Below, piece by piece: positions 28,297 to 37,513 of a DNA stretch of 64,000 nucleotides; the first letter of the stretch is position 1; every line of letters starts with the position of its first letter. Source of the stretch: Yersinia rochesterensis (GTDB taxonomy: Bacteria > Pseudomonadota > Gammaproteobacteria > Enterobacterales > Enterobacteriaceae); the NCBI RefSeq assembly GCF_003600645.1, contig NZ_CP032482.1, positions 4,216,001-4,280,000 on the forward strand, read 5' to 3'. Both the position numbers and the translations under genes were made by a program. The notes under the pieces are model-generated. The model was not told where the DNA came from. It worked only from the letters and a program-made list of their open reading frames with translations, and did not search any database.

Positions 28297-29610
28297 ATGT
28301 TAAAGGAATATTTAAAAACTCACACTGACGTTATAAATAGCAATGAAAAAATAAGTATTAATAATATGTCAAACAATATAGAACTCTCAGAAATAGTCTA
28401 TGAATACAAATGGGGAAATAAAGATAATCACAACATGATCGCTGTGACTTATTCATTTAAGCAGAGTATTTCTCAAGAGTATCATTATTATCGACTCAAG
28501 AATGACGGCCCGATTTCTGCGCTTAATCAGTGGCAAATATCGCAGACAAGAATCGCGATGCAGAGCATATCCGATGTGGCAAACATCAGATTCATTGAAG
28601 TTAATGAAAGTGTTAACGCTAATATTCCCATTGTCAATGTCCACCCCGAGCAACCTATCAGTGCCGCAGGTTATGCACGTCTCCCTGGTGGTGCAGATAA
28701 TCTCAGCCCGGTGTGTATTAATGCCGATTTCTCTGAGAATCTTACCCCCACCCAGTCAAACCATGGTGGTCGCGTTATTGTCCATGAAATCATGCATGCT
28801 GTTGGCCTGAAACACACTCATGACACTGTTGGGCTGACACAACAAGAAAGCGTCATGAGTTATGCCTCTGAGTGGAACTCAGGTGGAAACTATGCTGGAT
28901 ATAACGCATCCACACCACAAATGTACGATATCGCCGCACTCCAATATCTTTATGGCCCGAATATGAGCACCCGAACCGGGAATAATATTTATACCTATTC
29001 CAGCCATGCCCCCATACTTTGTATATGGGATGCCGACGGTATTGATACTCTTGATTTTTCTCATCAAACCCAAGATCAGGTCATTAACCTTGCCGCAGGC
29101 AGCTTCTCTCATATCGGGGGACTAAAAGGCAACATCTCCATTGCCTATGGCGTGGTGATAGAAAATGCTATTGGCGGTAGTGGTAATGATCAATTATGGG
29201 GTAATAAGGAAATTAATGTCCTGGCGGGTGGGGATGGCGATGATAGTTTATCAGGTGGCAACGGGGCCGATCATCTTTGGGGAGGTAAGGGAAATAATAC
29301 TTTTATCTACCACCATGTTAAAGATTCTTTAACAACCTCCGCTGACACTATTCATGATTTTAACGCAGGTGACGATAAAATAGATTTATCTCCACTTATA
29401 TATGGTAATGAAGATATTGCTCTAGTCGACAAATTCAGTTTTAGTGGTCAGACAGAAATAATGCAGAAATATGATGAAGTCAGGGACATAACTTATTTAA
29501 TGGTTGATTTTGATAATAAGGTGCATGAAGCCGACATGATGATCAAGCTCACCGGCAAGCATCAACTTACATTAAATAACTTTATCATCAGCCCGCTGCT
29601 CACTGCCTAA
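28297..29610 (+). CDS. Serralysin-like RTX zinc metalloprotease (M10B)
   Basis: The 437-aa protein has the metzincin site HEIMHAVGLKH (163-173) and the Met-turn SVMSY (about 185-189). Glycine-rich calcium-binding nonapeptides follow (GGDGDDSLSGGNGADHLWGG, about 310-330), and a C-terminal M10 domain. There is no Sec signal, as expected for type I (ABC) secretion. The ATG at 28297 is used because AAGGA (28286-28290) is 6 nt upstream; the ATG two codons earlier directly abuts it. No secretion genes or small periplasmic inhibitor gene is adjacent, so export would need a transporter encoded elsewhere. The final residues ISPLLTA lack the classic C-terminal hydrophobic motif of serralysins. It sits between gdhA and rsmJ, where E. 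coli has no such gene. Confidence 0.88.
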   Translation: MLKEYLKTHTDVINSNEKISINNMSNNIELSEIVYEYKWGNKDNHNMIAVTYSFKQSISQEYHYYRLKNDGPISALNQWQISQTRIAMQSISDVANIRFIEVNESVNANIPIVNVHPEQPISAAGYARLPGGADNLSPVCINADFSENLTPTQSNHGGRVIVHEIMHAVGLKHTHDTVGLTQQESVMSYASEWNSGGNYAGYNASTPQMYDIAALQYLYGPNMSTRTGNNIYTYSSHAPILCIWDADGIDTLDFSHQTQDQVINLAAGSFSHIGGLKGNISIAYGVVIENAIGGSGNDQLWGNKEINVLAGGDGDDSLSGGNGADHLWGGKGNNTFIYHHVKDSLTTSADTIHDFNAGDDKIDLSPLIYGNEDIALVDKFSFSGQTEIMQKYDEVRDITYLMVDFDNKVHEADMMIKLTGKHQLTLNNFIISPLLTA

Positions 29611-29628
29611 TATTGAATGTTTAAAATC

Positions 29629-29662
29629 AAAAGCGACAGCAATAGTTTGCCGCCGCTTTTTT
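29629..29662 (+). terminator. Intrinsic terminator after metalloprotease gene
   Basis: AAAAGCG pairs with CGCTTTT across an 18-base region that can itself partly pair, and the stem is followed by a T run. Confidence 0.6.
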
Positions 29663-29678
29663 AACACTGACCAACCCC

Positions 29679-29699
29679 GCGTCAAGGAAGATCGGTATT
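29679..29699. repeat. Partial ERIC right-end copy
   Basis: GCGTCAAGGAAGATCGGTAT matches the right terminus of the adjacent ERIC (29803-29822) at all but one base. It abuts the left end of the full element. Confidence 0.6.
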
Positions 29700-29824
29700 A
29701 CCCAAAGTCATTGGCGTTGCAGTAAGGCAGCAAACAAACGCATCCCGATGAGCTGACACAAGTCAGTGATTCGGGTAAGTGAGTGCCGCTAACACCACTG
29801 CGGCGTCAAGGAAGATGGGTATAT
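29695..29824. repeat. ERIC-like element overlapping the 3' end of rsmJ
   Basis: This element of about 130 bp has inverted termini TATTACCC ... GGGTATA and a central palindrome (CATCCCGATGAGCTGAC / GTCAGTGATTCGGGT). It matches the ERIC layout (core around AAGTGA-TTCGGGT-AAGTGAG). Its right end encodes the last residues (YTHLP) and the TGA of rsmJ. Confidence 0.75.
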
Positions 29825-30564
29825 AAATCGAAACGGTGGCTTTTAGTGGTCACTGCGCCCTGCGCAGCAATCCCCGCCAGAGGTTCTGCATAGTCCGGGC
29901 GCTTAACCACCACGCGTTTGGTTGCCAATGCCCGCGCTGGTGCTAATAGCCCATCGGCATCTTCATCAGCGCCCACTAGCGATTGGAACACCCGCATTTC
30001 CTTCTTAACCAACGCACTTTTTTGCCGGTGCGGATACATTGGATCGAGATAAACCACTTCGGGCCGAGGTTCAATATCCGCCAACGCGGTTAAACTGGAC
30101 GCATGCAACAATGTTAGCCGCTCGCGTAACCACGGGCCAATCTCGGCATCCTGATAACCACGGCGCAAACCATCATCCAGCAAGGCGGCGACCACCGGAT
30201 TGCGTTCCAACATTTGCACATGGCAGCCCAGTGCCGCCAATACAAAAGCATCCCGCCCAAGGCCGGCGGTGGCATCCACCACGCGCGGAAGATACCCTTT
30301 TTTGATACCAACCGCTTTGGCAACCGCCTCACCGCGCCCGCCACCGAATTTACGGCGATGGGCGAGTGTGCCGTCGACGAAATCAACATAAATTCCGCCG
30401 AGTTTCGGCTCATCGCGCTTGCGCAGCTCAAGGCGCTCAGGGGTTAGCACCAGCGCCATAATGGACTGTTCGTCAGACACCAAACCCCAGCGTTCCGCCA
30501 GAATAGACAAAGCGCCGGGTTCGGCGCCTGTTTCAGACAATAAACAAATACTTACCTGTGACAC
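29806..30564 (-). CDS. rsmJ: 16S rRNA m2G1516 methyltransferase RsmJ
   Basis: The 252-aa protein carries [19 protein letters not shown] (SAM-binding motif I), [15 protein letters not shown], and the catalytic-type [10 protein letters not shown] (DPMY, like NPPY motifs). It matches E. coli RsmJ (YhiQ). It acts on the small ribosomal subunit. The final five codons and stop lie in an ERIC element. It follows prlC by 3 bp on the same strand, so the two form an operon, as in E. coli. Confidence 0.95.
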   Translation of the reverse strand: MSQVSICLLSETGAEPGALSILAERWGLVSDEQSIMALVLTPERLELRKRDEPKLGGIYVDFVDGTLAHRRKFGGGRGEAVAKAVGIKKGYLPRVVDATAGLGRDAFVLAALGCHVQMLERNPVVAALLDDGLRRGYQDAEIGPWLRERLTLLHASSLTALADIEPRPEVVYLDPMYPHRQKSALVKKEMRVFQSLVGADEDADGLLAPARALATKRVVVKRPDYAEPLAGIAAQGAVTTKSHRFDLYTHLP

Positions 30565-30567
30565 ATT

Positions 30568-32610
30568 CTAGCCCTTAATACCGTAATGGCGCAGCATAGC
30601 ATCCAACTGCGGCTCACGGCCACGGAAGCGCTTGAACAGGGTCATTGGCTCTTCGGAACCGCCACGGGACAGAATATTGTCGAGGAATGACTGCCCAGTT
30701 GCCGCATTGAAAATCCCTTCTTCTTCAAAGCGCGAGAAAGCATCTGCCGAGAGCACTTCCGCCCACAAGTAGCTGTAATAACCCGCAGCATAGCCACCGG
30801 CAAAGATATGGCTAAAGGCATGTGGGAAGCGGCCCCAAGTTGGCGATGGCACCACCGCCACCTGTTTTTTCACTTCATACAGAACAGGCAAAATCTGCGC
30901 GCCGGTCAGCGGATCAAACTCATAATGCATGCGGAAATCAAACAAGCCGAACTCCAGTTGGCGTAGGATAAACAGCGCCGCCTGATAATTTTTCGCCGCC
31001 AGCAGTTTATCCAGCATCTCTTGTGGCAATGGCTCATGGGTTTCGTAATGGCCGGAAATAAACGCCAGCGCCTCCGGCTCCCAGCACCAGTTTTCCATAA
31101 ACTGGCTTGGCAGTTCGACCGCATCCCACGGCACACCATTGATGCCGGAAACACCCGCTGTATCAATCTTGGTCAGCATATGATGTAAACCATGGCCGAA
31201 CTCATGGAACAAGGTGGTCACTTCATTATGAGTAAACAGCGCCGGTTTGCCGCCAACTGGCCCATTAAAGTTACAGGTCAGATAAGCGACCGGCTTTTGT
31301 AATTGGCCATTTGCCAACCGCAGGCTGCCGACACAATCATCCATCCAGGCCCCGCCGCGCTTGTGTTCACGGGCATATAAGTCCAGATAGAAGCTACCGC
31401 GCAGTTCACCGCTGGCATCATAAAGTTCGAAGAAACGCACATCTGGATGCCAAGTGTCGACATCATGACGCTCTTTGGCGGTAATGCCGTAAATACGTTT
31501 CACCACCTCAAATAGCCCTTCAACCACGCGCTGTTCTGGGAAGTAAGGCCGCAATTGCTCGTCACTGATGGAGAACAAATGCTGTTTTTGTTTTTCGGAA
31601 TAATAAGTGATATCCCAGGCGGCTAACTCACTGACACCGTAATGTTTTTCAGCAAAAGCACGTAACTGCGCCAGTTCTTCTTCTGCTTGTGGGCGCGCGC
31701 GTTTTGCCAAATCATTTAAGAAACCCAGCACTTGCTGTGGATTTTCGGCCATTTTGGTTGCCAGCGATTTATCCGCATAGCTGCTAAAGCCCAACAATTG
31801 GGCTAATTCATGGCGCAAGGTCAGAATTTCGGCCATGATTTCGCTGTTATCCCATTTGCCCGCATTCGGCCCCTGATCAGAAGCACGGGTGGCAAAGGCG
31901 CGGTACATTTCTTCGCGCAGTTCAGCATTGTCGGCGTAAGTCAGCACCGGCAAGTAGCTCGGCATATCTAGCGTCAGTAACCAGCCATCCTGCTCTTTGG
32001 CTTCGGCCATGGCTTTAGCGGCGGCCAATGCACTTTCCGGCAAGCCTTTCAGTTGCTCGACATCAGTAATCAATTTGCTCCAGCCCATGGTGGCATCGAG
32101 CACGTTATTGCTGTAAGTCGAGCCCAACTCAGACAAGCGGGCCACGATTTCGCCATAACGTTTTTGTTGTTCTGGTTCCAGACCAATGCCAGATAACTGG
32201 AAATCACGCAGCGCGTTTTCTACCGCTTTGCGCTGTGGCGCACTTAAAGCAGCAAACCCCGGCCCTTCTTTCAAGCTGACATAGGCCTGATACAAACCTT
32301 TGTGCTGCCCGACCCAAGTGCCGTATTCCGACAGTAGCGGCAAGCTTTGTTCATAAGCCGCGCGCAATTCCGGGCTGTTTTTAACTGAATTTAAATGCCC
32401 AACGGGCGACCAAATGCGCGATAAGCGGTCATCGGACTCCGCCAATGGCTGGCACAGATTTTCCCAGGTAAAAGGGCCTGGCTGGGCGACGACCTGCTCC
32501 ACCGCTTGACGGCATTCATCCAGAGCGGATTTCACCGCCGGCACGATATCTTCAGGGCGAATAGCAGAAAATGGCGGCAGGGAGAACGGGGTCAACAGCG
32601 GATTTGTCAT
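30568..32610 (-). CDS. prlC: Oligopeptidase A (M3 metallopeptidase)
   Basis: The 680-aa protein has the zinc motif HEFGHGLHH in TLFHEFGHGLHHML (about 470) and the family start MTNPLLTPFSLPPFSAIRPEDI. Length equals E. coli PrlC/OpdA. It is a cytoplasmic endopeptidase that degrades cleaved signal peptides and other short peptides. It is the first gene of the prlC-rsmJ operon and diverges from rlmJ. No heat-shock promoter could be recognised upstream. Confidence 0.96.
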   Translation of the reverse strand: MTNPLLTPFSLPPFSAIRPEDIVPAVKSALDECRQAVEQVVAQPGPFTWENLCQPLAESDDRLSRIWSPVGHLNSVKNSPELRAAYEQSLPLLSEYGTWVGQHKGLYQAYVSLKEGPGFAALSAPQRKAVENALRDFQLSGIGLEPEQQKRYGEIVARLSELGSTYSNNVLDATMGWSKLITDVEQLKGLPESALAAAKAMAEAKEQDGWLLTLDMPSYLPVLTYADNAELREEMYRAFATRASDQGPNAGKWDNSEIMAEILTLRHELAQLLGFSSYADKSLATKMAENPQQVLGFLNDLAKRARPQAEEELAQLRAFAEKHYGVSELAAWDITYYSEKQKQHLFSISDEQLRPYFPEQRVVEGLFEVVKRIYGITAKERHDVDTWHPDVRFFELYDASGELRGSFYLDLYAREHKRGGAWMDDCVGSLRLANGQLQKPVAYLTCNFNGPVGGKPALFTHNEVTTLFHEFGHGLHHMLTKIDTAGVSGINGVPWDAVELPSQFMENWCWEPEALAFISGHYETHEPLPQEMLDKLLAAKNYQAALFILRQLEFGLFDFRMHYEFDPLTGAQILPVLYEVKKQVAVVPSPTWGRFPHAFSHIFAGGYAAGYYSYLWAEVLSADAFSRFEEEGIFNAATGQSFLDNILSRGGSEEPMTLFKRFRGREPQLDAMLRHYGIKG

Positions 32611-32945
32611 AGGGTTGTCCTGATTATTTTTTTGAATATCAGCGCCAGAAGCAGTCCAGCGACGAATAATAGATTATGTATGAATCTATGGATGAACAAA
32701 TAACATGAGGTCTGCCAGCATGAAAATCAATGGCTGGCGGCTTAACTGCCATGATTATATCCATTGTGTCGAGGGCGGTCGTCACCACAAATTAATGCTT
32801 TTCACTTTTTATCCACCAGACAGTTTATACTAGTTGCCATAATGTGTTGGCTGCGGTTTCTGACGGCGATGCTTTGTCGCATCCACCGAGAAAGGCCGCA
32901 AGAAACACTGCCGCAATGTGCTAAATATCAATTGGTTAAAATAAA
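32611..32945. other. Divergent promoter region prlC/rlmJ
   Basis: The 335-bp spacer must carry promoters in both directions. I saw no repeat element, no RNA gene and no open frame worth reporting. Confidence 0.5.
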
Positions 32946-33788
32946 ATGCTCAGTTACCGCCATAGTTTTCACGCTGGCAACCATGCCGACGTTCTTAAAC
33001 ATACTGTTCAAAGTCTGATTATTGAGTCTTTGAAAGAAAAAGAAAAACCGTTCCTTTACCTGGATACCCACGCCGGTGCTGGCCGCTATCAATTAAGCGG
33101 CGAGCATGCTGAACGCACCGGTGAATACCTGGAGGGTATCGGCCAACTGTGGCAACGCGATGACTTACCCGCTGATTTAGCACCTTATATGAGTGCAATC
33201 AATTACTTTAACCGTGGTGAGAAATTGCGTTATTACCCCGGCTCACCGTTGATTGCCCGCCATTTACTGCGTGAATATGACAAAATCCATCTGACTGAGC
33301 TGCACCCGAGTGATTACCCGCTGTTGCGCAATGAATTTGCCAAAGATGAGCGCGCTAAAGTCCAGCGAGCTGATGGTTATCAGCAACTTAAATCACAGTT
33401 GCCGCCGCAATCACGCCGTGGTTTGATTCTTATCGATCCACCGTATGAAATGAAAACTGATTATCAGGATGTGGTGAAAGGTATTCAGGAGGGTTATAAA
33501 CGCTTCGCAACGGGCACCTATGCGTTATGGTATCCAGTGGTTTTACGCCAGCAAGTCAAACGGTTATTGCGGGATCTGGAAGCCACGGGCATCCGCCGTA
33601 TTCTGCAAATTGAATTGGCCGTCCGCCCAGACAGTGATCAACACGGCATGACCGCCTCTGGCATGATTGTGATTAACCCGCCATGGAAGCTGGAACAGCA
33701 AATGAATACGCTACTGCCGTGGCTGCACAAAATATTGGTGCCGTCTGGCCATGGCCATACGCTGGTGAAATGGGTCGTGCCGGAATAA
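32946..33788 (+). CDS. rlmJ: 23S rRNA m6A2030 methyltransferase RlmJ
   Basis: The 280-aa protein begins MLSYRHSFHAGNHADVLKH, the conserved RlmJ N-terminus. It contains the SAM-binding stretch LYLDTHAGAGRY and the catalytic DPPY in GLILIDPPYEMK. It methylates A2030 of 23S rRNA. An ERIC element starts at its stop codon. It is monocistronic by spacing and strand. Confidence 0.96.
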   Translation: MLSYRHSFHAGNHADVLKHTVQSLIIESLKEKEKPFLYLDTHAGAGRYQLSGEHAERTGEYLEGIGQLWQRDDLPADLAPYMSAINYFNRGEKLRYYPGSPLIARHLLREYDKIHLTELHPSDYPLLRNEFAKDERAKVQRADGYQQLKSQLPPQSRRGLILIDPPYEMKTDYQDVVKGIQEGYKRFATGTYALWYPVVLRQQVKRLLRDLEATGIRRILQIELAVRPDSDQHGMTASGMIVINPPWKLEQQMNTLLPWLHKILVPSGHGHTLVKWVVPE

Positions 33789-33905
33789 TACTTCAAGCTG
33801 CACGTGCGTTGGCTGCTTTCGCTCACCCCAGTCACTTACTTGTGTAAGCTCTTGGGGATTTACTCAGTTGCCGCCTTCCTGCAACTCGAATTATTTTGGG
33901 TATAG
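33784..33905. repeat. ERIC element after rlmJ
   Basis: It contains CGCTCACCCCAGTCACTTAC and TGTAAGCTCTTGGGGATT, the two central blocks used to define ERIC. Outer ends are ATACTTCAAG and TTATTTTGGGTATA. The left end touches the TAA of rlmJ, so it will be in the 3' untranslated part of the mRNA. Confidence 0.92.
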
Positions 33906-34023
33906 ATATCACTGGAATAATTTTTTTCTGAACGAATAGCCTATCAGAGCCATTGATGCACAAAACACTTTCAAACGCTAAACTGTAAGGCAATTTTTTA
34001 AACGACTCTCATGGGAAATCCTG

Positions 34024-35376
34024 ATGACCAAACATTACGACTATCTGGCAATTGGCGGTGGCAGTGGCGGGATCGCGTCTATCAACCGGGCAGCCATGTA
34101 TGGCAAAAAATGCGCGCTAATTGAAGCTAAACAGCTCGGTGGCACCTGTGTAAACGTCGGTTGTGTACCGAAGAAAGTGATGTGGCATGCAGCCCAAATT
34201 GCAGAAGCAATTAAATTGTATGGCCCGGATTACGGATTCGACACCACCGTGAATCATTTCGATTGGAAAACGCTGATTGCCAATCGTACTGCTTACATAG
34301 ATCGTATCCATCAGTCTTATGACCGTGGTTTAAGTAATAATAAAGTTGATGTTATTCATGGTTTTGCGCGTTTTCTTGATGCGCATACCGTGGAAGTTAA
34401 CGGTGAGAAGATTACTGCCGATCACATTCTGATCGCCACCGGCGGCCGCCCAAGTCACCCGGATATTCCAGGGGCTGAGTATGGTATCGATTCCGATGGT
34501 TTCTTCGAATTAGACGAGATGCCAAAACGGGTTGCTGTGGTGGGTGCCGGTTATATCGCGGTCGAAATCGCGGGCGTTCTCAATGGCTTAGGCACAGAAA
34601 CGCATTTATTTGTGCGCAAGCACGCGCCACTGCGTACTTTTGATCCGTTGATTGTTGAAACCCTGCTGGAAGTGATGAACACCGAAGGGCCGAAGCTGCA
34701 TACTGAAGCAGTACCGAAAGCTGTAATTAAAAATGCAGATGGCAGCCTGACACTGCAACTGGAAAACGGCACTGAAGTGACTGTCGACCATCTGATTTGG
34801 GCCATTGGCCGTGAACCAGCAACAGATAACCTGAATCTGGCCGCCAGCGGTGTTAAAACCAATGAAAAAGGCTATATCGAGGTTGATAAGTTCCAGAATA
34901 CTAACGTTAAAGGCATCTACGCCGTCGGCGATAATACCGGTGCCGTTGAGCTAACCCCGGTGGCGGTTGCTGCGGGTCGCCGTTTGTCCGAGCGCCTGTT
35001 CAATAACAAGCCGGACGAGCATCTGGATTACAGCAATATTCCGACCGTGGTGTTCAGCCACCCGCCAATCGGGACTATTGGCCTGACTGAGCCGCAAGCG
35101 CGTGAGAAGTTTGGCGACGACCAAGTGAAAGTGTACAAATCGTCCTTCACCGCAATGTACAGCGCCGTCACTCAGCACCGCCAGCCATGCCGGATGAAAC
35201 TGGTGTGCGCAGGGCCGGAAGAGAAGATTGTCGGTATTCATGGTATCGGCTTTGGTATGGATGAAATCCTGCAAGGGTTCGCGGTCGCCGTGAAGATGGG
35301 CGCAACCAAGAAAGATTTCGACAACACGGTCGCTATCCACCCGACGGCCGCCGAAGAGTTTGTTACTATGCGCTAA
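34024..35376 (+). CDS. gor: Glutathione-disulfide reductase
   Basis: The 450-aa protein has the redox-active disulfide in [13 protein letters not shown], an FAD motif [10 protein letters not shown], the NADPH-binding region [15 protein letters not shown] and the C-terminal active-site [12 protein letters not shown]. It matches E. coli Gor in length. The flavoenzyme regenerates reduced glutathione with NADPH in the cytoplasm. A terminator follows at 35395. Confidence 0.97.
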   Translation: MTKHYDYLAIGGGSGGIASINRAAMYGKKCALIEAKQLGGTCVNVGCVPKKVMWHAAQIAEAIKLYGPDYGFDTTVNHFDWKTLIANRTAYIDRIHQSYDRGLSNNKVDVIHGFARFLDAHTVEVNGEKITADHILIATGGRPSHPDIPGAEYGIDSDGFFELDEMPKRVAVVGAGYIAVEIAGVLNGLGTETHLFVRKHAPLRTFDPLIVETLLEVMNTEGPKLHTEAVPKAVIKNADGSLTLQLENGTEVTVDHLIWAIGREPATDNLNLAASGVKTNEKGYIEVDKFQNTNVKGIYAVGDNTGAVELTPVAVAAGRRLSERLFNNKPDEHLDYSNIPTVVFSHPPIGTIGLTEPQAREKFGDDQVKVYKSSFTAMYSAVTQHRQPCRMKLVCAGPEEKIVGIHGIGFGMDEILQGFAVAVKMGATKKDFDNTVAIHPTAAEEFVTMR

Positions 35377-35394
35377 GGTTTATTAAAAAACCTT

Positions 35395-35430
35395 AAAAGG
35401 CTATAAACCGCAGGGTTTGTAGCCTTTTTT
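35395..35430 (+). terminator. Intrinsic terminator after gor
   Basis: The stem AAAAGGCTATAAACC / GGTTTGTAGCCTTTT has a four-base loop, one G-U type pair and a T run. Confidence 0.9.
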
Positions 35431-35610
35431 ATTGTCTTGAATATTATCCTCAAGAATATTTTTTACTTTCGCGCAGGCGTCCGCCATTGGCTCGTGAGGT
35501 TGTGATAGACCTCGACTCTGCTATCATCAACAGATTAGCGGCTATTTTATATCATATTCTTTAGCATAATCATCTGCATAAAGCATGGATTAACATACTC
35601 AAGGAGAATT

Positions 35611-35709
35611 ATGCCGAACGCACCGCGAGACAACCCAGCACCGCTGACTGCTGGAATTGAAACGGGTAAAAAAGCAATTTCCTTTATGGCACGGGAAGTT
35701 GACCTATGA
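35611..35709 (+). CDS. Small ORF upstream of yhjD (32 aa), possibly its frameshifted N-terminus
   Basis: ATG at 35611 has a good AAGGAG 5-8 nt upstream. It opens 32 codons (MPNAPRDNPAPLTAGIETGK ... MAREVDL) ending in a TGA that overlaps the yhjD ATG (ATGA). As I recall it, E. coli YhjD has about 30 extra N-terminal residues before the conserved PPIAHIIRA part. This segment could therefore be that extension, separated by a one-base change, or a coupled leader peptide. Confidence 0.5.
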   Translation: MPNAPRDNPAPLTAGIETGKKAISFMAREVDL

Positions 35710-36620
35710 TGAAAATAATTGACCGTGTGAAAGCTTACCCCCCTGTTGCCCATATTATCCGCGCCACAGACCGCTTCAATGACCGGCTGGGCAGCCAGTT
35801 TGGCGCTGCTATTACTTATTTTTCATTTTTATCACTGATCCCTATTTTGATGGTCTCTTTTGCCACAGTGGGTTTTGTGCTGGCCTCTAACCCCGACTTA
35901 TTGGCTGAATTAATTAACAAAATTGTTAATACCATCAGTGACCCAAGTCTGGCGGCCACCCTTAAAAACACGGTGAATACCGCTATTCAGCAACGCACTA
36001 CCGTCGGGTTAACCGGTTTGGCGATTGCGCTTTATTCCGGTATTAGTTGGATGGGAAATCTGCGCGAAGCCATTCGTGCCCAGTCGCGCGATGTCTGGGA
36101 GCGCAATCCACAGGATCAGGAAAAATTCTATTACCGCTATGCCCGTGATTTTATGTCACTCACTGGCTTAGTTATCGCGCTCATTATTACTCTTTCGCTG
36201 ACATCTATCGCCGGAGCGGCGCAATCCGCTATTGTTAATGCATTAGGATTAGGGGGGATCGAGTGGTTGCGGCCCGTGATGACACTGATTGCTCTGTCTA
36301 TCTCTATAGCTGCCAACTATCTATTATTTTTATGGATATTTTGGATTCTTCCGCGACATAAACCGAAGAAAAAAGCGCTATTGCGGGGCACCCTGATTGC
36401 GGCAATTGGCTTTGAAATCATAAAATTTATCATGACCATGATGCTGCCGCGCCTTGCCAGCTCCCCCTCAGGGGCGGCCTTTGGTTCAGTGATTGGTTTA
36501 ATGGCCTTTTTCTACTTTTTCGCCCGTCTGACCTTATTTTGCGCCGCCTGGATAGCGACCGCCCGCTATGCCGAAGACGGCACTCTGCCCTCAGAACCGG
36601 GCAATAAAAACCCACAATAG
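35706..36620 (+). CDS. yhjD: YhjD inner-membrane protein (YihY/BrkB-like family)
   Basis: The 304-aa protein contains DRFNDRLGSQFGAAITYFSF and RDVWERNPQDQEKFYYRYARD, conserved in E. coli YhjD, and about six hydrophobic segments. In E. coli, yhjD mutations allow growth with minimal lipid A precursors (lipid IVA), suggesting a part in envelope lipid handling. The true start may lie upstream if the small frame at 35611 is a frameshifted extension. This version begins MMKIIDRVKAYPPVAH with the ATG overlapping that frame's stop. A terminator follows. Confidence 0.9.
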   Translation: MMKIIDRVKAYPPVAHIIRATDRFNDRLGSQFGAAITYFSFLSLIPILMVSFATVGFVLASNPDLLAELINKIVNTISDPSLAATLKNTVNTAIQQRTTVGLTGLAIALYSGISWMGNLREAIRAQSRDVWERNPQDQEKFYYRYARDFMSLTGLVIALIITLSLTSIAGAAQSAIVNALGLGGIEWLRPVMTLIALSISIAANYLLFLWIFWILPRHKPKKKALLRGTLIAAIGFEIIKFIMTMMLPRLASSPSGAAFGSVIGLMAFFYFFARLTLFCAAWIATARYAEDGTLPSEPGNKNPQ

Positions 36621-36645
36621 CCCTACATTCCGGTTTAAGGTCAAC

Positions 36646-36678
36646 ACCCCATAATGATAAATAAGCATTATGGGGTTT
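36646..36678 (+). terminator. Terminator after yhjD
   Basis: The perfect 10-bp stem CCCCATAATG / CATTATGGGG with a nine-base loop is flanked by A on the left and TTT on the right. Confidence 0.75.
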
Positions 36679-36738
36679 GCCCGCCCCACGGATATCTCAC
36701 TACACTAGTGGCTCATCATGGAAAGTGAAAGGAAGCCA

Positions 36739-37509
36739 ATGTTTCGTTATCTAAAAAAGCCGTGGTTTTTACTGATATTGCTGGTCATTATCCTGCTGGG
36801 CATTGGCTATAAATTGCGCTTCAGCAATGCGGATGCGCTGTGGAAGATTGTGAGTCAGCAATGTGTTCCCCATATGGAAACGGCACATAATCCGCAACCT
36901 TGTGCAGAGGTTGATACCCTCGCCGGGTTCGTGGTGTACAAAGATATTCACGGGCCATTACAGTATTTGTTGATGCCGACGGCAAAAATCAGCGGCATAG
37001 AAAGCCCGCAGTTATTAGCTACCAGCAGCCCCAACTACTTCCTTGATGCCTGGCAAGCCCGCCACTTTATGGCGGATAAATACGGCGCACCCATTGATGA
37101 TGCGGATATTTCGCTAACCATCAATTCAAAATATGGCCGCAGTCAGGACCATTTACATATTCATATTTCTTGCCTAAAACCAGCAGTCAAAACCGCTTTG
37201 GCGGCACAGGAAGCCGATTTTCACCAACAATGGCAGCCCCTACCCGGCGGTTTATTGGGGCATGATTATCTGGTGCGGCGGACGACGGCGGCAGAATTAC
37301 AGCAATCAGGGGCATTTCGCTTGTTAGCGGATGAAGTGCCGGGCGCGAAAGATGACATGGGCCGCTATGGTCTCGCCATGACGGCATTGCCCGATGGGCA
37401 ATTTTTATTGCTCGCCAGTAAAGCCCGGCTGATAACGCTACATCGGGCATCGGTGGAGGAGCTGCAAGATCACCGTTGCCAACGGCTGTCCCAACCACCG
37501 ATACATTAA
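36739..37509 (+). CDS. cdh: CDP-diacylglycerol pyrophosphatase
   Basis: The 256-aa protein matches E. coli Cdh: GPLQYLLMPTAKISGIESPQ, the histidine-rich HLHIHISC (HIT-like active site, about 145-152) and LPGGLLGHDYLVRR. An N-terminal membrane anchor (FLLILLVIILLGIGY) places it at the inner membrane. It hydrolyses CDP-diacylglycerol to CMP and phosphatidate. ATG 36739 is preferred because GGAAG lies just upstream and it matches the family start; an ATG at 36718 adds seven residues. It converges on yhjG. Confidence 0.93.
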   Translation: MFRYLKKPWFLLILLVIILLGIGYKLRFSNADALWKIVSQQCVPHMETAHNPQPCAEVDTLAGFVVYKDIHGPLQYLLMPTAKISGIESPQLLATSSPNYFLDAWQARHFMADKYGAPIDDADISLTINSKYGRSQDHLHIHISCLKPAVKTALAAQEADFHQQWQPLPGGLLGHDYLVRRTTAAELQQSGAFRLLADEVPGAKDDMGRYGLAMTALPDGQFLLLASKARLITLHRASVEELQDHRCQRLSQPPIH

Positions 37510-37513
37510 CGCG

